Source of the DNA: Clonostachys chloroleuca | Lineage: Eukaryota; Ascomycota; Sordariomycetes; Hypocreales; Bionectriaceae | Assembly: GCA_037952775.1 (NCBI GenBank) | Contig: JBANAY010000004.1 | Span: 4,960,001-5,024,000 of the forward strand | DNA: 64,000 bases | Direction: 5' to 3' | In this document: positions 46,790 to 56,987 of the stretch, piece after piece | How the letters are laid out: each line of letters starts with the position of its first letter | Numbering within the stretch: the first letter of the stretch is position 1 | Translations under genes and position numbers: made by a program | The notes under the pieces: generated by a model | The model's input: only the letters and a program-made list of their open reading frames with translations | The model's database searches: none | Told to the model about the DNA's origin: nothing

Positions 46790-47092
46790 GGAGGTGATTC
46801 CTTTGTTTAGTGGGGGTGATTCCTTTGTTTAGTAGAGATGATTCCTTTGTTTGGTGGGGATGATTCCTTTGTTTGGTGGGGATGATTCCTTTGTTTGGTG
46901 GGGATGATTCCTTTGTTTGGTGGGGATGATTCCTTTGGTGTAGGCCATTCCTATTTAATGGGGCCATTCCCTCGTTTGGTGAAGGCCATTCCCTCGTTTG
47001 GTGAAGGCCATTCCCTCGTTTGGTGTAGGCCATTCCCTCGTTTGGTAGAGGCCATTCCCTCGTTTGGTGGAGGCCATTCCTTGGTGGGGCCA
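46790..47092. repeat. Two adjacent 22-nt minisatellites
   Basis: About seven tandem units of type 1 (GATGATTCCTTTGTTTGGTG core, 46790-46940), then about six of type 2 (GGCCATTCCCTCGTTTGGTG core, 46943-47080). Both have a 22-nt period and share ATTCC-n-GTTTGGTG, so type 2 probably derived from type 1 or the reverse. Units within each block are nearly identical, suggesting recent expansion. Long open frames here on the minus strand (46725-47093) are an artefact of the repeat. Confidence 0.92.
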
Positions 47093-47787
47093 TTAGTTAG
47101 ATAGCGGAGGCCATCAGTTAGGGAGGTAGCGTGGTGAGGGTTATTATCTTATCTGCTTGTTTAAGCGAAGGCCATGGCAAATGTAGCTTGGTGTGCAGGC
47201 CATTACAGACCTACCTAGGTAGTTTGCTGCGGGAGGCCATTATATAACATCGCGCCCCTCTTGACGCTCCAGGCGAAGGTTATCTAGACTACCTTCTGTA
47301 GCGTGTCGGATGCCTTCGACGCCATCGCAAGGGCATAGTTGCCCAACTGGAACATAGGGTCACAACTCCATCAAGATTTAACTGAGATGGTTGCTTTCAG
47401 GAGATATCGATGTAGTAGCTGATTGAAGCAAACTGGATGAAAATAGAGGAAGAGAGCTTTTTCATTCCAAATTAGAAGTGAGAGCCCCCTTGGAACTGAG
47501 TGAGTCGTGGACGAAAATGGTGCGGTCGATTAGTTGAGAACAGTGAAGGCCGTCGCTTAGTTAGGGAGAGGTCGTCAATTAAGTTGCGGGGAGCCGTTGG
47601 TTACGTTCACTGTAGCTTGGTAGAGGTCGTTAATTTGTGCAGGCCCGTTATCTGGGAGGGGAAAAGTGAGAGGCGCCAAACTCAACCTTTCACCACACAG
47701 CCACATGCGCACGCGTGAAACACACACACATCGACAAATACAACGCTCGATCCTTTTTTTCTTGATTGTGTTTTTGGTAGACCAGCT
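47093..47787. other. Decayed repeat flank and leader of the next gene copy
   Basis: Scattered GGCCATTA, GGCCATCAGTTAG and GGTCGTTAATT-like motifs continue to about 47660 with decreasing regularity. From 47690 a CA-rich stretch (CACACACA) precedes the 47788 start, as before the 42136 gene. Confidence 0.45.
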
Positions 47788-48375
47788 ATGGCGTATCTAC
47801 TGGACCACAAGCAAATGGTATCCCTCCGGGGAAAAGAGTATACATTTAACCTGGAAGGTGAATTGCCAGACTGGCGTGATGAACCTTCCCGGCAACTGTA
47901 CATAGATTCATTCATCTTATTCGCGCTGCCAGTCGATTCCGACACAGTTAGAAAATACCGACTCCAAGGGATGAGAACCGTGCTCGAGCACTTGACGTGG
48001 AATAGATTCCAATGGTTTTATTCCGCTATGTTCAGCATTAAGGTTGACCATGTTATGTGGAATCAGATTTGTAAGTTTTACCCACTTCGCCAAGAGAAAT
48101 AATTTCGTTCAATTGCTAACAGGTAATTTTCAGTCGCTACACATATACCGCCAGGTCAGCCGAAGCCATAGTTCCCCTGGATAATGCCGCAATTCTCTCC
48201 CCTAAGGGATCTACTATCCTTTATCTATAAGGCATGGAGGACTGGGATGGGCCTAACCTGCGGTTACCCATCATCCGATAATGAGATATCGACAGAACTC
48301 ACGTTATCGAATATCTCAAGGATATCAACCGAAGAGAGGGTACACAGTTTCTTGAAATATAAGCGGCTGGAGTAA
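47788..48375 (+). pseudogene. Group A island gene, broken copy (5' part)
   Basis: Exon 1 from the ATG at 47788 encodes RQLYIDSFILFALP and ends M-W-N-Q-I at a T|GTAAGT donor (intron about 48072-48133), the same position and phase as in the two other group A copies. After the AG at about 48133 the frame reads on to KP, then TAG, then FPWIMPQFSP and IYKAWRTGMGL (48170-48240). These match FPWKIP and AYRAWRQVLGL of the 60726 gene. A second disruption near 48282 shifts the frame: in the next frame VIEYLKDINRREGTQFLEI and, after TAA at 48360, AAGVM continue the same alignment. It is thus a decayed paralogue running into the stop-interrupted segment downstream. Confidence 0.72.
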
Positions 48376-49655
48376 TGTTATATAACCCGGGGGTTATACC
48401 CGCCAAGCAGAAGCAGACGCAACCCGTAGAAATCCAAGAAGACGCTCTATAGCCACCCAAGCTGAGTAACGGGTCAGACTCCCAAGGAAGAGAAACAGCG
48501 CAGGCAGCCGTGGCGAGATCGCCAGCGCTATCGAACGAAACCCTCCTCTTGAGTGGCCTCATAAGGCCCAATAATTTGGAGGAGTCAGTAACCCTGGAAA
48601 GTGAGGCTAACACACTGTTTACGGTGTTAAGGCATATTGCCCACGTCCGGGCCAAGCAGAGCGGCCCTACAGCCGATATTTTTGCTGCACTCAAGGGGAT
48701 GTACGAGAGAAACCCCATCCTAAGGTACATATAAGAGCGACCACCAGCAGCACCATCAAGAGATGAAGTTGCACGGGATCTGCGTTTGGAATCTGGGCTC
48801 TCCCATGAGACGGTTCTCGATCTTTTACAGTACGAGACTATGGTGTTAACTATCTGGACACTCCCAGACTTCTACCTACTAGCCGGTCCGGTCTCCATGC
48901 GCGCACGACGCGAAGGGGGTTTCCGTATAGAGGAGGAAGGAAAACCAGCGACCTCGTTAACTAATTGCGCCTTTCTTGAATGGGACGGGTCTGGGTTATT
49001 AGAAGGGATTATTGACGCCCTGATAATACCTACTGCTAACGCGCATGGAATATACAGGCCGTATCTATCAGCCTTACCTAGGATCTTTCAGGTAGCTATT
49101 GGAAATGTCAAGGTGGATATAAGACCTCTAAGACAACTCGATATATAGAGAGGTGACTTCACGACATCAGGAGTCTACTACCACCAGCACTACACACAAC
49201 ACTACCTACTCGTAGGTGTGGTTTCTATCAGCTCCGACGGTAGCTACGCGAGATCTTTCTGTGACCCGATTGGATACAGGAGAGACATAGGCTTGGCCCG
49301 AGGGCAGAAAGATCGATTAACCGTTATCATAAACAAGGAAACTTCGGGTCTGCTCATATACGCCGCATCAGCGCTATAGATTACAAAACACTCTGTAGCC
49401 CAAATGGATCAGCCGTTGCCGCCAAAACCGCTAGAGCTGTACGCCATACTCAATCAATTTGAGCCGTACCTTAACGGAACGGCCATGCTTAGTGATAATG
49501 AGTTTGAGCCGGTCCCCGGTAAAACACCCACCGCCACGCAACCAGAGGATCATACTACACAGCACCAAGGCGGCAGCACACCTGTCCATACGGACGGGGA
49601 GCAGGCTGACAGGCCGAACAAAAAGCGAAAGACACCACACAACGAGGCCAACTAG
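48375..49655 (+). pseudogene. Stop-interrupted coding frame, 427 codons, possibly group B-like
   Basis: One reading frame stays open for 427 codons from the ATG at 48375 to the final stop (49653-49655), except for four internal stops: TAG 48450, TAA 48732, TAG 49146 and TAG 49377. Another in-frame TAA lies just upstream at 48360. Every one is preceded by a CTA or ATA codon, so all five read [AC]TATA[AG]. Between stops the translation looks like real protein (for example TIWTLPDFYLLAG, IYRPYLSALPRIFQVAIGN, SGVYYHQHYTQHYLLVG and PLPPKPLELYAILNQFEPYL). The RP...FQVAI stretch weakly resembles RP...LQFAI of group B. Cytosine-to-thymine change in CAR (Gln) codons would explain the stops; ordinary pseudogene decay is the simplest reading. 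Confidence 0.5.
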
Positions 49656-50824
49656 AGCCATTGAGTACCTCCTATCCCACTTACCCGAACCTAAAGCCCA
49701 TAGACCAGGGCCTCGTAATCCAGGAGGGCCCATCCTGACAGGGCCCAAGTCGCAGACACGGAAGGAGTCAAGTGCAAGTCGAAGGAGCTTCCACGGCGAG
49801 ACAAAGCCTAAGTAGAGCACACACGTGCAAGAAAAGGAAATGTATACTAGCATGGCTTGAAGGCGGTCTTTGATAGGCGAGTTAGTTTGTTCCGGTTTCC
49901 CAGGCGAAAATTGGATCTATTGTCTCTCTGCTTCTTCCTTCAAATATTCAAATTTGCTTCAAGCTTTTTACAATTTTGCCCTGTGTGTGTTATAGGCTCT
50001 CCTCTATCGCCAGATGTGCGTAGTAAGCTCTAAGATGAAAAAGTAAGCGCCCTTTAAATAATTTCGCCTTGGTAGGAGAACTCCAGCTGTAGCGATGCTT
50101 TTGTCAATTCAGCTTAGGTTCTTAAAATGAAAAATTGCTAAAATGTGAGAATTGATCTTAGTTCTCTCCTTTAAATTTTGATAATTTTGAGAGAATGGGC
50201 CTTCAGTGGACTCTCTTGAGGTTTCAACGTAGTTTGGAAGCACTTTTGAGGAACATAATGTGTCTGTTAACTGTCATCCTGGCAGAGACGTCGTAGTTGA
50301 ACAATGTCATGCTATCATTTTGCTCTATTAACCAGATAGTTACCAATAACCCCAAGGCAATTTAACATGAAACGAATAAAAAGGGTCCTATCGCCATAAG
50401 CTCCCAAATGGATGCCAACCCCGAGTTAAGGCAACTTCTGTCTACTTCTGGAAGTGTCTGTCCGTGTAGAACACTATCATCTACCTTGAGCTCCTATCCC
50501 GTGGGATCGGTGGAGCGTCAACACCAAGCTCAACCCTGGCACTGTCCTACTGAGGTCTGCTTACCACAATTAGGGCAACGTCCATCCAGACGAAGCAAAG
50601 ACGTTGTTCTTACGCAAGCCCGCTGTACATTCTACTGGGGTAGCAATACGGCATGGCTGAGCATGAAACACCAGATGGACAGCTCATTTCGAGGAGAATT
50701 ACGTTGGTCTTGGAAGGGGCATGACGTTTGGGGAAGCTTGGCAGAGGTACATTGGACGGGGAGATCACAGGCAAAATTGGACATGCCAAATAGTGGATGG
50801 CAGAAACTTTGATTCAATTTCCCC
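49656..50824. other. Intergenic with a dispersed repeat copy
   Basis: About 1.2 kb, AT-rich in the middle (49900-50260). The open frame 50408-50812 has no recognisable domain and lies over the dispersed repeat, so it was not called as a gene. Confidence 0.5.
50275..50545. repeat. Dispersed repeat, second copy of the 31.4 kb element
   Basis: Related to 31435-31650 over its length, with an extra ~100 nt in the middle here. The best-preserved part is the 3' end (CTCCTATCCCGTGGGATCGG and the next 45 nt). The two copies are 19 kb apart in the same orientation. Confidence 0.65.
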
Positions 50825-52326
50825 TCAGCATTTTCTGGGCCATAACGAACCGGTTATTGTGAGCTCGTAGCCCAAATCTCGAGCAAGAGTGTTTGCAACA
50901 CTGTCACCCCATAGTTCCTTGCCAGTTACGAGCAACAAATCAATTGCCGTAATTCCAAAATGAAAGTATCGGCCCCTCTGCCTGACATTCTGCACCCTGT
51001 CGGAGATGTTGATCTGCTTTTTGATCACATCCTTCATCTCGTGTGCCTGAGATTCGTTTAGCCTGCACATGGTTTATACAAGGTGCGTCGTGAGTTAGCC
51101 ATATCGTTGTAATGTTTCGTCCATTGCCGGACCTCATGAACCTTATGAGTAGCGGCGTGTTCGCGTGCCTTCTCGGAATCTAGGAAGATTATCACATGGT
51201 CACTGTCTGTTGTCATCGGAGGGAAGGCCTTTGAGAACCAGACCCGTGTCCATGTTGTCAGTGGTATGGGCGACCCCATCCATAAAGTGGTTGCCCATTG
51301 CACTAGCATCAGCCATACCTCTAACAGGTTGGTACGGTTCTCTTTGCCCTTGGCTACCTGGACGCAGATCTCGACACAGGACCTTTCCAGTTGTTTGGAC
51401 TGCAGGCGGATGTCTTCAAGTCCACCAGCTTTCTCTAAAGTGAGCTCAGCGAGCCCGTTCAGAATGTCCATTCCCGGCAGTCTCGCGACAATGAGAGGGA
51501 CAAAGACTGCGAAAATGCTGGACACGTAGCCCTGGCCGTCCCATAATTGGGCTTGCCTGAGTTCACTCCATGCTTTGGTGAGATTCTCACTCCATCTATC
51601 ATGCTGTTGGCCAAGGGAACCCTCGAGCTTTGTAGTGAGAGGCGTTGACGCCTTTTTTGGGGTTGCACCCCTCGCTCGAGCCTGGCTACCTCTAGGTAGC
51701 CTAGGAGCATCCTGCCAGCTTTTGTCTGGAGGATTAGTGCTAACCGGCCGCGTTCGCTGATTTCCTGGTTGGGATGACAATTGGTTGGACTGGCCCTGAA
51801 TCAGTCCTGGTGCATAGGCTTGTTGTACCAAAAGGGACTGATCTTGAGCCTGCACAAGCCGTTGCGCCAAACCCTGGGTTGCATTATAGGGAACGAGACC
51901 GTTGCCTGTGAAATTTGCAACACTGGTAAGATCATTGCTGACAGGTGGGCTCATGTCAATATATGCATTGACTAAGCCTGCCATGTTGAGTCTATTCAAG
52001 AGATTGCTATTAGACAGATTGATAGCTGTCTGTTGGAAGAGCGGATTCGCCCCAGGTATTCCAAGACCAAGCGTCCCAACGGGCGTTGGTGTGGGTAGAT
52101 GTGCCAAAGACTGAGTATCGCCTTGTACATTTTCATTCCGGTGGAATTTTCCACCTCGAGATCCTCCGTAGCCTCCACTGGATCGTGTCTGGCTGCGGCC
52201 TCGATTCTCGTCTTCCTGTGACTGGGCAACGAGTCTTTCGAATTCTTCGAGATTTTCTTTGCGCCTTTTTGACGATTCTTCGTCATTATTATCGTTTGGT
52301 CTTTTTGAAGGATTTGGTCCTGACAT
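50825..52326 (-). CDS. Group C island protein with the shared Trp-rich domain
   Basis: Predicted exons 52326-51142 and 51046-50825, joined by a 95-nt intron (AAG|GTTCAT donor, TCTCAG acceptor, CTAAC branch), giving 468 aa. Without splicing the frame ends at 51058. I favour splicing because the second exon encodes IDLLLVTGKELWGDSVANTL, which aligns with the C-terminal hydrophobic helix of group A proteins. N-terminus: lysine-rich KRPNDNNDEESSKRRKEN (nuclear-signal-like) and an SGGYGGSRGGKF patch. The middle is Gln/Asn/Pro-rich and disordered. The C-terminal domain (about 51320-51225) keeps the group A spacing: W-x3-[LV]-x-W, G-x2-I-x4-W, then W and PPM. It lacks the exon 1 module of group A. 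Function unknown. Confidence 0.62.
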
Positions 52327-52537
52327 TGTAAACTATTCTTATGGGAAGAATGAAGTTTGATGTGTCTTGTGTGTGTTTGGTTGGTTGGCTGATGGGTTGG
52401 TTGTTGATTGAGAGGAAAAGTTGCAAATTTCAGATCAAAAGTGAGATTAGTTTTCGAGTTTTGCGCGTCACATCATAACGCGACTGCCGCCAACAATCGA
52501 TAATGCAGGTTGCGGCATTCTTTAGCCTGACACCTCA

Positions 52538-52600
52538 GGCAGAGAGGGTTGGCCATCAGGCAGAGAGGGTTGGCCATCAGGCAGAGAGGGTTGGCCATCA
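52538..52600. repeat. Perfect triplicate of a 21-nt unit
   Basis: Three exact head-to-tail copies (52538-52558, 52559-52579, 52580-52600) of a unit containing GAGAGGGTTGGCCATCA, just upstream of the group C gene start. Exactness suggests recent amplification. Confidence 0.92.
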
Positions 52601-52689
52601 AAACCACCTCACTCTTCCTTCGCCCTGTCTCATCTGCCTTTTGTTCAATTCACTTGTTTCTCTGCCTCCCTAAGACGCGCCACGCTTAC

Positions 52690-53400
52690 TAAATCCTTGA
52701 AACATGGAAAAAGACAACTAGAAACAATCAAAGAGCGCGGCACAAGTGTAAACATGGGAATAGCTTCCTTAAGAGATACAACTCTTGTTAGTACAGCAAT
52801 CGAAATCGCAGCGAAGACAGCCGAACATAAAGATAAACCACACGTGGGACATGTAGCTAGCGTTTTCTTGATACCCTAAAAGAATTTCATCAAGAACCTG
52901 TTCAAGTGCATATTAAAGTCCACCACCACTGTTTCTAAAGGTCTTGGGATCAAATGGGAAACTTGGAGAGTCCTCTTAAGATAAAACTTCTACCCCCGAT
53001 GGGATGCTCGCTGACTGAACATGATATGTGGGGCGAACTGCAACACACTGGGGAAGTGATCAGAGAACAAGTCAAAGGGTAATGGTCGAGGAGGAAACTT
53101 CTATGCCCAAGGCGATACAACATTGCGAAGAGTCCATGGCTATCGCCGAACCCCCTGTTTTTGTTGAAAGACTGCATCTCAAGATTAAAACTGAAGTTTC
53201 TCCCTTGGACACAGCTCTCAGTTCATCAATGTAGTGAGAATGAGCTACGGTCCCAACTACAACATTCATCGCCCGCTGCCAGTCTCGCAGACACAAACCG
53301 AAACCTCGTCATTGCAGCCATAGAAATGGCTCTTAACGAATGCAAGTTGCCAACCAAACGATCTTGGTTCCTCGCCGACCAGAAGTCAAGGGTATGAAGT
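52690..53400 (+). pseudogene. Relic of a group A island gene (C-terminal half)
   Basis: Translations in shifting frames retain, in order, the landmarks of the group A C-terminal half: LETIKERGTSVNMGIASLRD and then STAIEIAAKTAEH (about 52715-52840; compare ETEGEEGIMVHVV and LAIEISHCANTH at 43113-43216), GIKWETWRVLL (52946-52978), LTEHDMWGEL (53010-53040), TSMPKAIQHCEESMAIA (53099-53149) and NLVIAAIEMALNECK (53302-53346). Stops and frame changes occur between them and no N-terminal exon is visible, so it cannot encode a full protein. It adds a fourth group A-type copy within 20 kb. Confidence 0.72.
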
Positions 53401-54126
53401 CGCATCGGTATGGCATCGTGCTGCTCCACGGCAGTGAGGATTAGGAAGATGAAGAGGAATATCTCAACAAGTTGGCCGCCAGAAGCAGGTGTGAGTAGTC
53501 GGCGGGTTTCCACAGTGTGTTGGGATAAAATAGCTACATTAGAAATGGAGAACCAACAATTGTGGGAGAGAACCAACACTTAGAGGAAGACATCCAGGAG
53601 TTGGGGGGAAACCTTCTAACGCGGCAATATGAATTTCCCAGTGCCTTAATACCTCTTCAAAACGAGGATACTAGTTGAATATCAGGTTGGAGGCGATGTC
53701 GCATCTGATATCTGATCATTATCTGCGAGACATGACATAAGGCTAACTCCATTCCACAGCAAGAAGGGATTTGACTCTAGGATGGCAATTAAAGTACGAA
53801 AGGTGAGGGTCGTAGAGAAGAGGCTCTAAGGTGTGTAGTAAGGTTCAAACAAAATACAGGCTGGCAAAAATGTCTTGAGAGTATGAGTTTGACATCTAGT
53901 ATCATGCAAATATGGCTTGCCTAAATTTTGACCCCCTTCTTAACATCCTCTTCCCAATTAAATCAAATCATGTACGCCTCTGGTAGATATCAAACTGGAT
54001 CCACCTCTTTTCTATGACTGTGATATCAAAAAACTATATGTCTGTGATGCATGCATAAATGGTACCAACGTATCAATCGCAAAATATGCTTATAACAAAC
54101 GTCCCGACAAGGGGGGATCAACTGTT
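53401..54126. other. Intergenic, right edge of the main island
   Basis: About 0.7 kb with no supported feature; 3' region of the antiporter gene from about 53900. AT-rich. Confidence 0.45.
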
Positions 54127-56987
54127 TCACTTTTTCTCACGTTGGGGCTCGGCGAAGCGGATCCTAGCCGGTGTGGCTCGTCCCCTCTCTTCCTCATCGC
54201 TGTCTTCATCGGCCATTCCAAGTGCGGCCTCTCGCCGTCTGCGTTCTGCAGGCGTTTCGTAGTCGTCGCCATCATCGTCGTCGTCGCCCTGTGTGGCCAA
54301 TACGGCCAGTCTTCGTTTTCGCTCTGCGGCGCTTTCGCCCTGCTCCTCAGATGGTTGCGTCTTGTGAGGTGATGTTTTAGGCGGTGAAGCTGGGGCCTTG
54401 GCACCCGTGCTGGGCTTGGAAACCTTAACTGCAGTCTTTGGCTGCTCGGGTACCCCTTCCTTAGCAATGCTCTTAACCTCTTGGGAGGCCGTAGAGTTGT
54501 TCACCACTTCTCGGCGAGTGTTGGCATCAAGGTTCTGGACCTCACGAATGAAGTCCTCCTTCGTCATGCGCTTGCCAACACCTCCAATGGTGAAGCGGAT
54601 CTTACGGTCATCATCGGCATCATCGTCCTGGCTCTCCTGGGAAGCAACATTCTTGCGGCGGCCAGCACCACCGAGGATGCTCGTCCAGCCACTGCCTCCA
54701 GCGGCTGGGGCGCTGGTTCCGGCTTGGGCAGCTTGTGCGGAAGATTCACCCTCCGCCTTGGCAAGACCGCCCAAACCCATATACTTGAGACTGGTGTTGA
54801 AGACATCCGCCTGGCCCTCTGGCTTCTGCGAGGGAATCTCGTACGTCTTGACGACTTCACCATCCTCGTCCTCAACAATAATCTAAAGATTTCACCTGTA
54901 TTAGCACCCATCAAATCTCTGTCGTGGTCATTCGCTCAACTTACGGTATTGCCAAACTGATAGGCTCGTGCTGGCTCGTGCTTTCGAGATTTGCCCTTTT
55001 CTTTTCGCTTTTCCTTCTCAGTTGAGTACATCTCACTGACCTTCTGTCTCATACCACCCAAAGACCATGGTTTGTTGGTGGATCGCAAAGCCGCAGTAAC
55101 GGGAGATGGTAAGTCTGTTTCATCCTCCCGTGGACTTGGCTGAACAGCCAGCACCTCTCCATCCTGATTTTCAAACACCAGATCGCTGCCCTCTTCGTAC
55201 ACTTGGATGCGGGGTGTGGTGACGGCTGGTTCTGGGGACTTGATGCTCTCTTCAGAGCCTTCAGCCTTGATCTCATCGATGCTATCGCTAGCGGGCGAGC
55301 TGTCAACGGTGTCCTTGGGCTCTTGGTCTTTCTGGGCATCAGACCCGGTTGTGGTGGTTTCTCGGCTTGGGAAGATGGCTGATTGGCTGATGGGACCACC
55401 TGCGCCGTCGTCTTTCTTCGACTTGCGCCGCCTGGAGACAAGCGAAGAAGCTCGGCTTCCTTGACGACTATGGTCCTCTCTGCGGCGTCGGAGGAAGCCC
55501 TCGGGTGGTGCGAGAGTGTCACCAGTGGGATCTGTCTCCTTTTCGTCAAATGAAGCCTCAGACATCTTACCCTGAGATCGTGACATTGAGGAAATTCGGG
55601 GGAGTCTGTTCATCCAAGAAGGTCCGTCCTCGGGAGCTGCGGTGTAGGACATGGTCAGGGTGAGCGTGTTGATTCTCTTGCCCAGCGTAAACACTGCAAT
55701 GGAGGAGCCGTGCACGAGAATAGAGGATATAACCATGAAAGTTGTTATGGGCCAAACGAGGTAGATCAAGTCAAACTCCGGTGCATCGGGTTCCGGAAGA
55801 ACTGCCAGCGGTACTGGCTCTCCGGTCTCTAGCTCTGCTCGTGCGAGAATAGCAATGAAGATGGCACCGACACCAATAGGCCCAAAGTGGCCGGCGAAGA
55901 GAGCCTCACGCCAAGTTCTGATATCGGGTATTAGTGGTTTCAAGGCTAACATGATGGGAATGCGCCGGAAGAAGATGACGAAAACGGATATTACAACAAG
56001 GCGCCAAACGGTAAGACCCATAACACCGCTATTGTACTGTTCCCAGGGAATAATAGTTCCGAGATAGACAAAGTACGTCAAGTTAATCAACAAATCAATG
56101 ACGTTGGAAACATGGGACTCCTCGGTCTTCTCTCCGAACCACCCATCGTTAGAGAAGCCGACTCCAGCTGCAAAGCCAACGAGCAAGTCGTCCACGCCCA
56201 GGATACTACCAGAGCCGGCACAGAAGAGAGCAACAACAAAATAAAAGACGAGAAAGCTCTCCCGATCAATCAAGTCGTGCTTCTCTGCGTACTTGATGCC
56301 ATGGCGGGCGATATAGCCAATGAGGAAACCATATACAGCTCCAAACACACACTCGTACAGGATGGTGTAACAGACAAAGTGGAGAGTGACCTCGCCAGCA
56401 TTACGATGGTACTGGATCAGATAAATAGACAGGTAGATGAAGGGGAATGCCATGCCGTCGTTGCATCCAGACTCAGCGGAGAGCAAATCTCGGAGATGCT
56501 TCGGCACCCGTTTGGCGAATTTACCCTTTCCGACGACGGAGGAGGCAAGAACGGGATCTGTGGCCGTGACACACGCGGCAACCACCAAACTATCCAACCA
56601 GTTAAAGGCGGGGATCATCCACCAGATGAACAGGCTCACGATGAGCCATCCGAAGGTCATGACGGGGATGAGGAGGTAGATGACGGATCGCCAGTGACGC
56701 TCCATATAGAACTTGGGCAATTCTACACCGACGGCAAAGCATTGGACGACCAGAACGATACGGGAAAATTCGATGGTGACGATGTCGGTGGACCCCCAGT
56801 TATTGGGGTTGATGAGGTTGGCGGCATGAGGACCGAAGATGACTCCGCACAGGGTGGCGACAGTAGCTTCACCAATGTACATGCGCTCCTTAATGAAGGA
56901 GGAACAGAGCATGAACAGAGTGGTGAAGCCGCCGAGGATAATGTACACCAAGTGCGGGTCCGTGATGCTGAGGTGACTCCAAGCCAT
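54127..56987 (-). CDS. nha1: Na+/H+ antiporter, Nha1/Sod2 type
   Basis: Plasma-membrane cation/H+ exchanger that expels Na+ (and often K+) for salt and pH tolerance (family knowledge). Exon 1 is 56987-54945, with a 62-nt intron (54944-54883, GTAAGT to TTTAG), and exon 2 is 54882-54127; 932 aa. The N-terminal about 450 residues hold 11-12 membrane helices of the CPA1 exchanger fold, with ACVTATDPVLASSVV and the catalytic-region SAESGCNDGMAFPF, the expected fungal Nha1 signature. The rest is a long cytosolic tail, rich in Ser/Glu/Lys, ending RFAEPQREKK, as in fungal Nha1 proteins where the tail is regulatory. The ATG at 56987 gives the usual MAWSHLSITDPHLVYI start. The tail contains many basic and acidic tracts but no other domain. 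Confidence 0.92.

Noticed and set aside
46790..47092. CRISPR-like array
   Set aside because: Units are contiguous 22-mers without unique spacers, in a fungal genome; this is a minisatellite.
46725..47093. 122-aa repetitive open frame on the minus strand
   Set aside because: Translation of the 22-nt minisatellite; the period gives an open frame without indicating a gene.
48299..48730. 143-aa open frame on the minus strand
   Set aside because: It is the complement of the stop-interrupted plus-strand frame, which has the better protein-like signal and paralogue similarity.
48375..49655. Endogenous viral or alternative-code element (stops read as Gln)
   Set aside because: No polymerase, capsid or other viral motif recognised, and the 5' part aligns with group A genes; simple decay or C-to-T mutation suffices.
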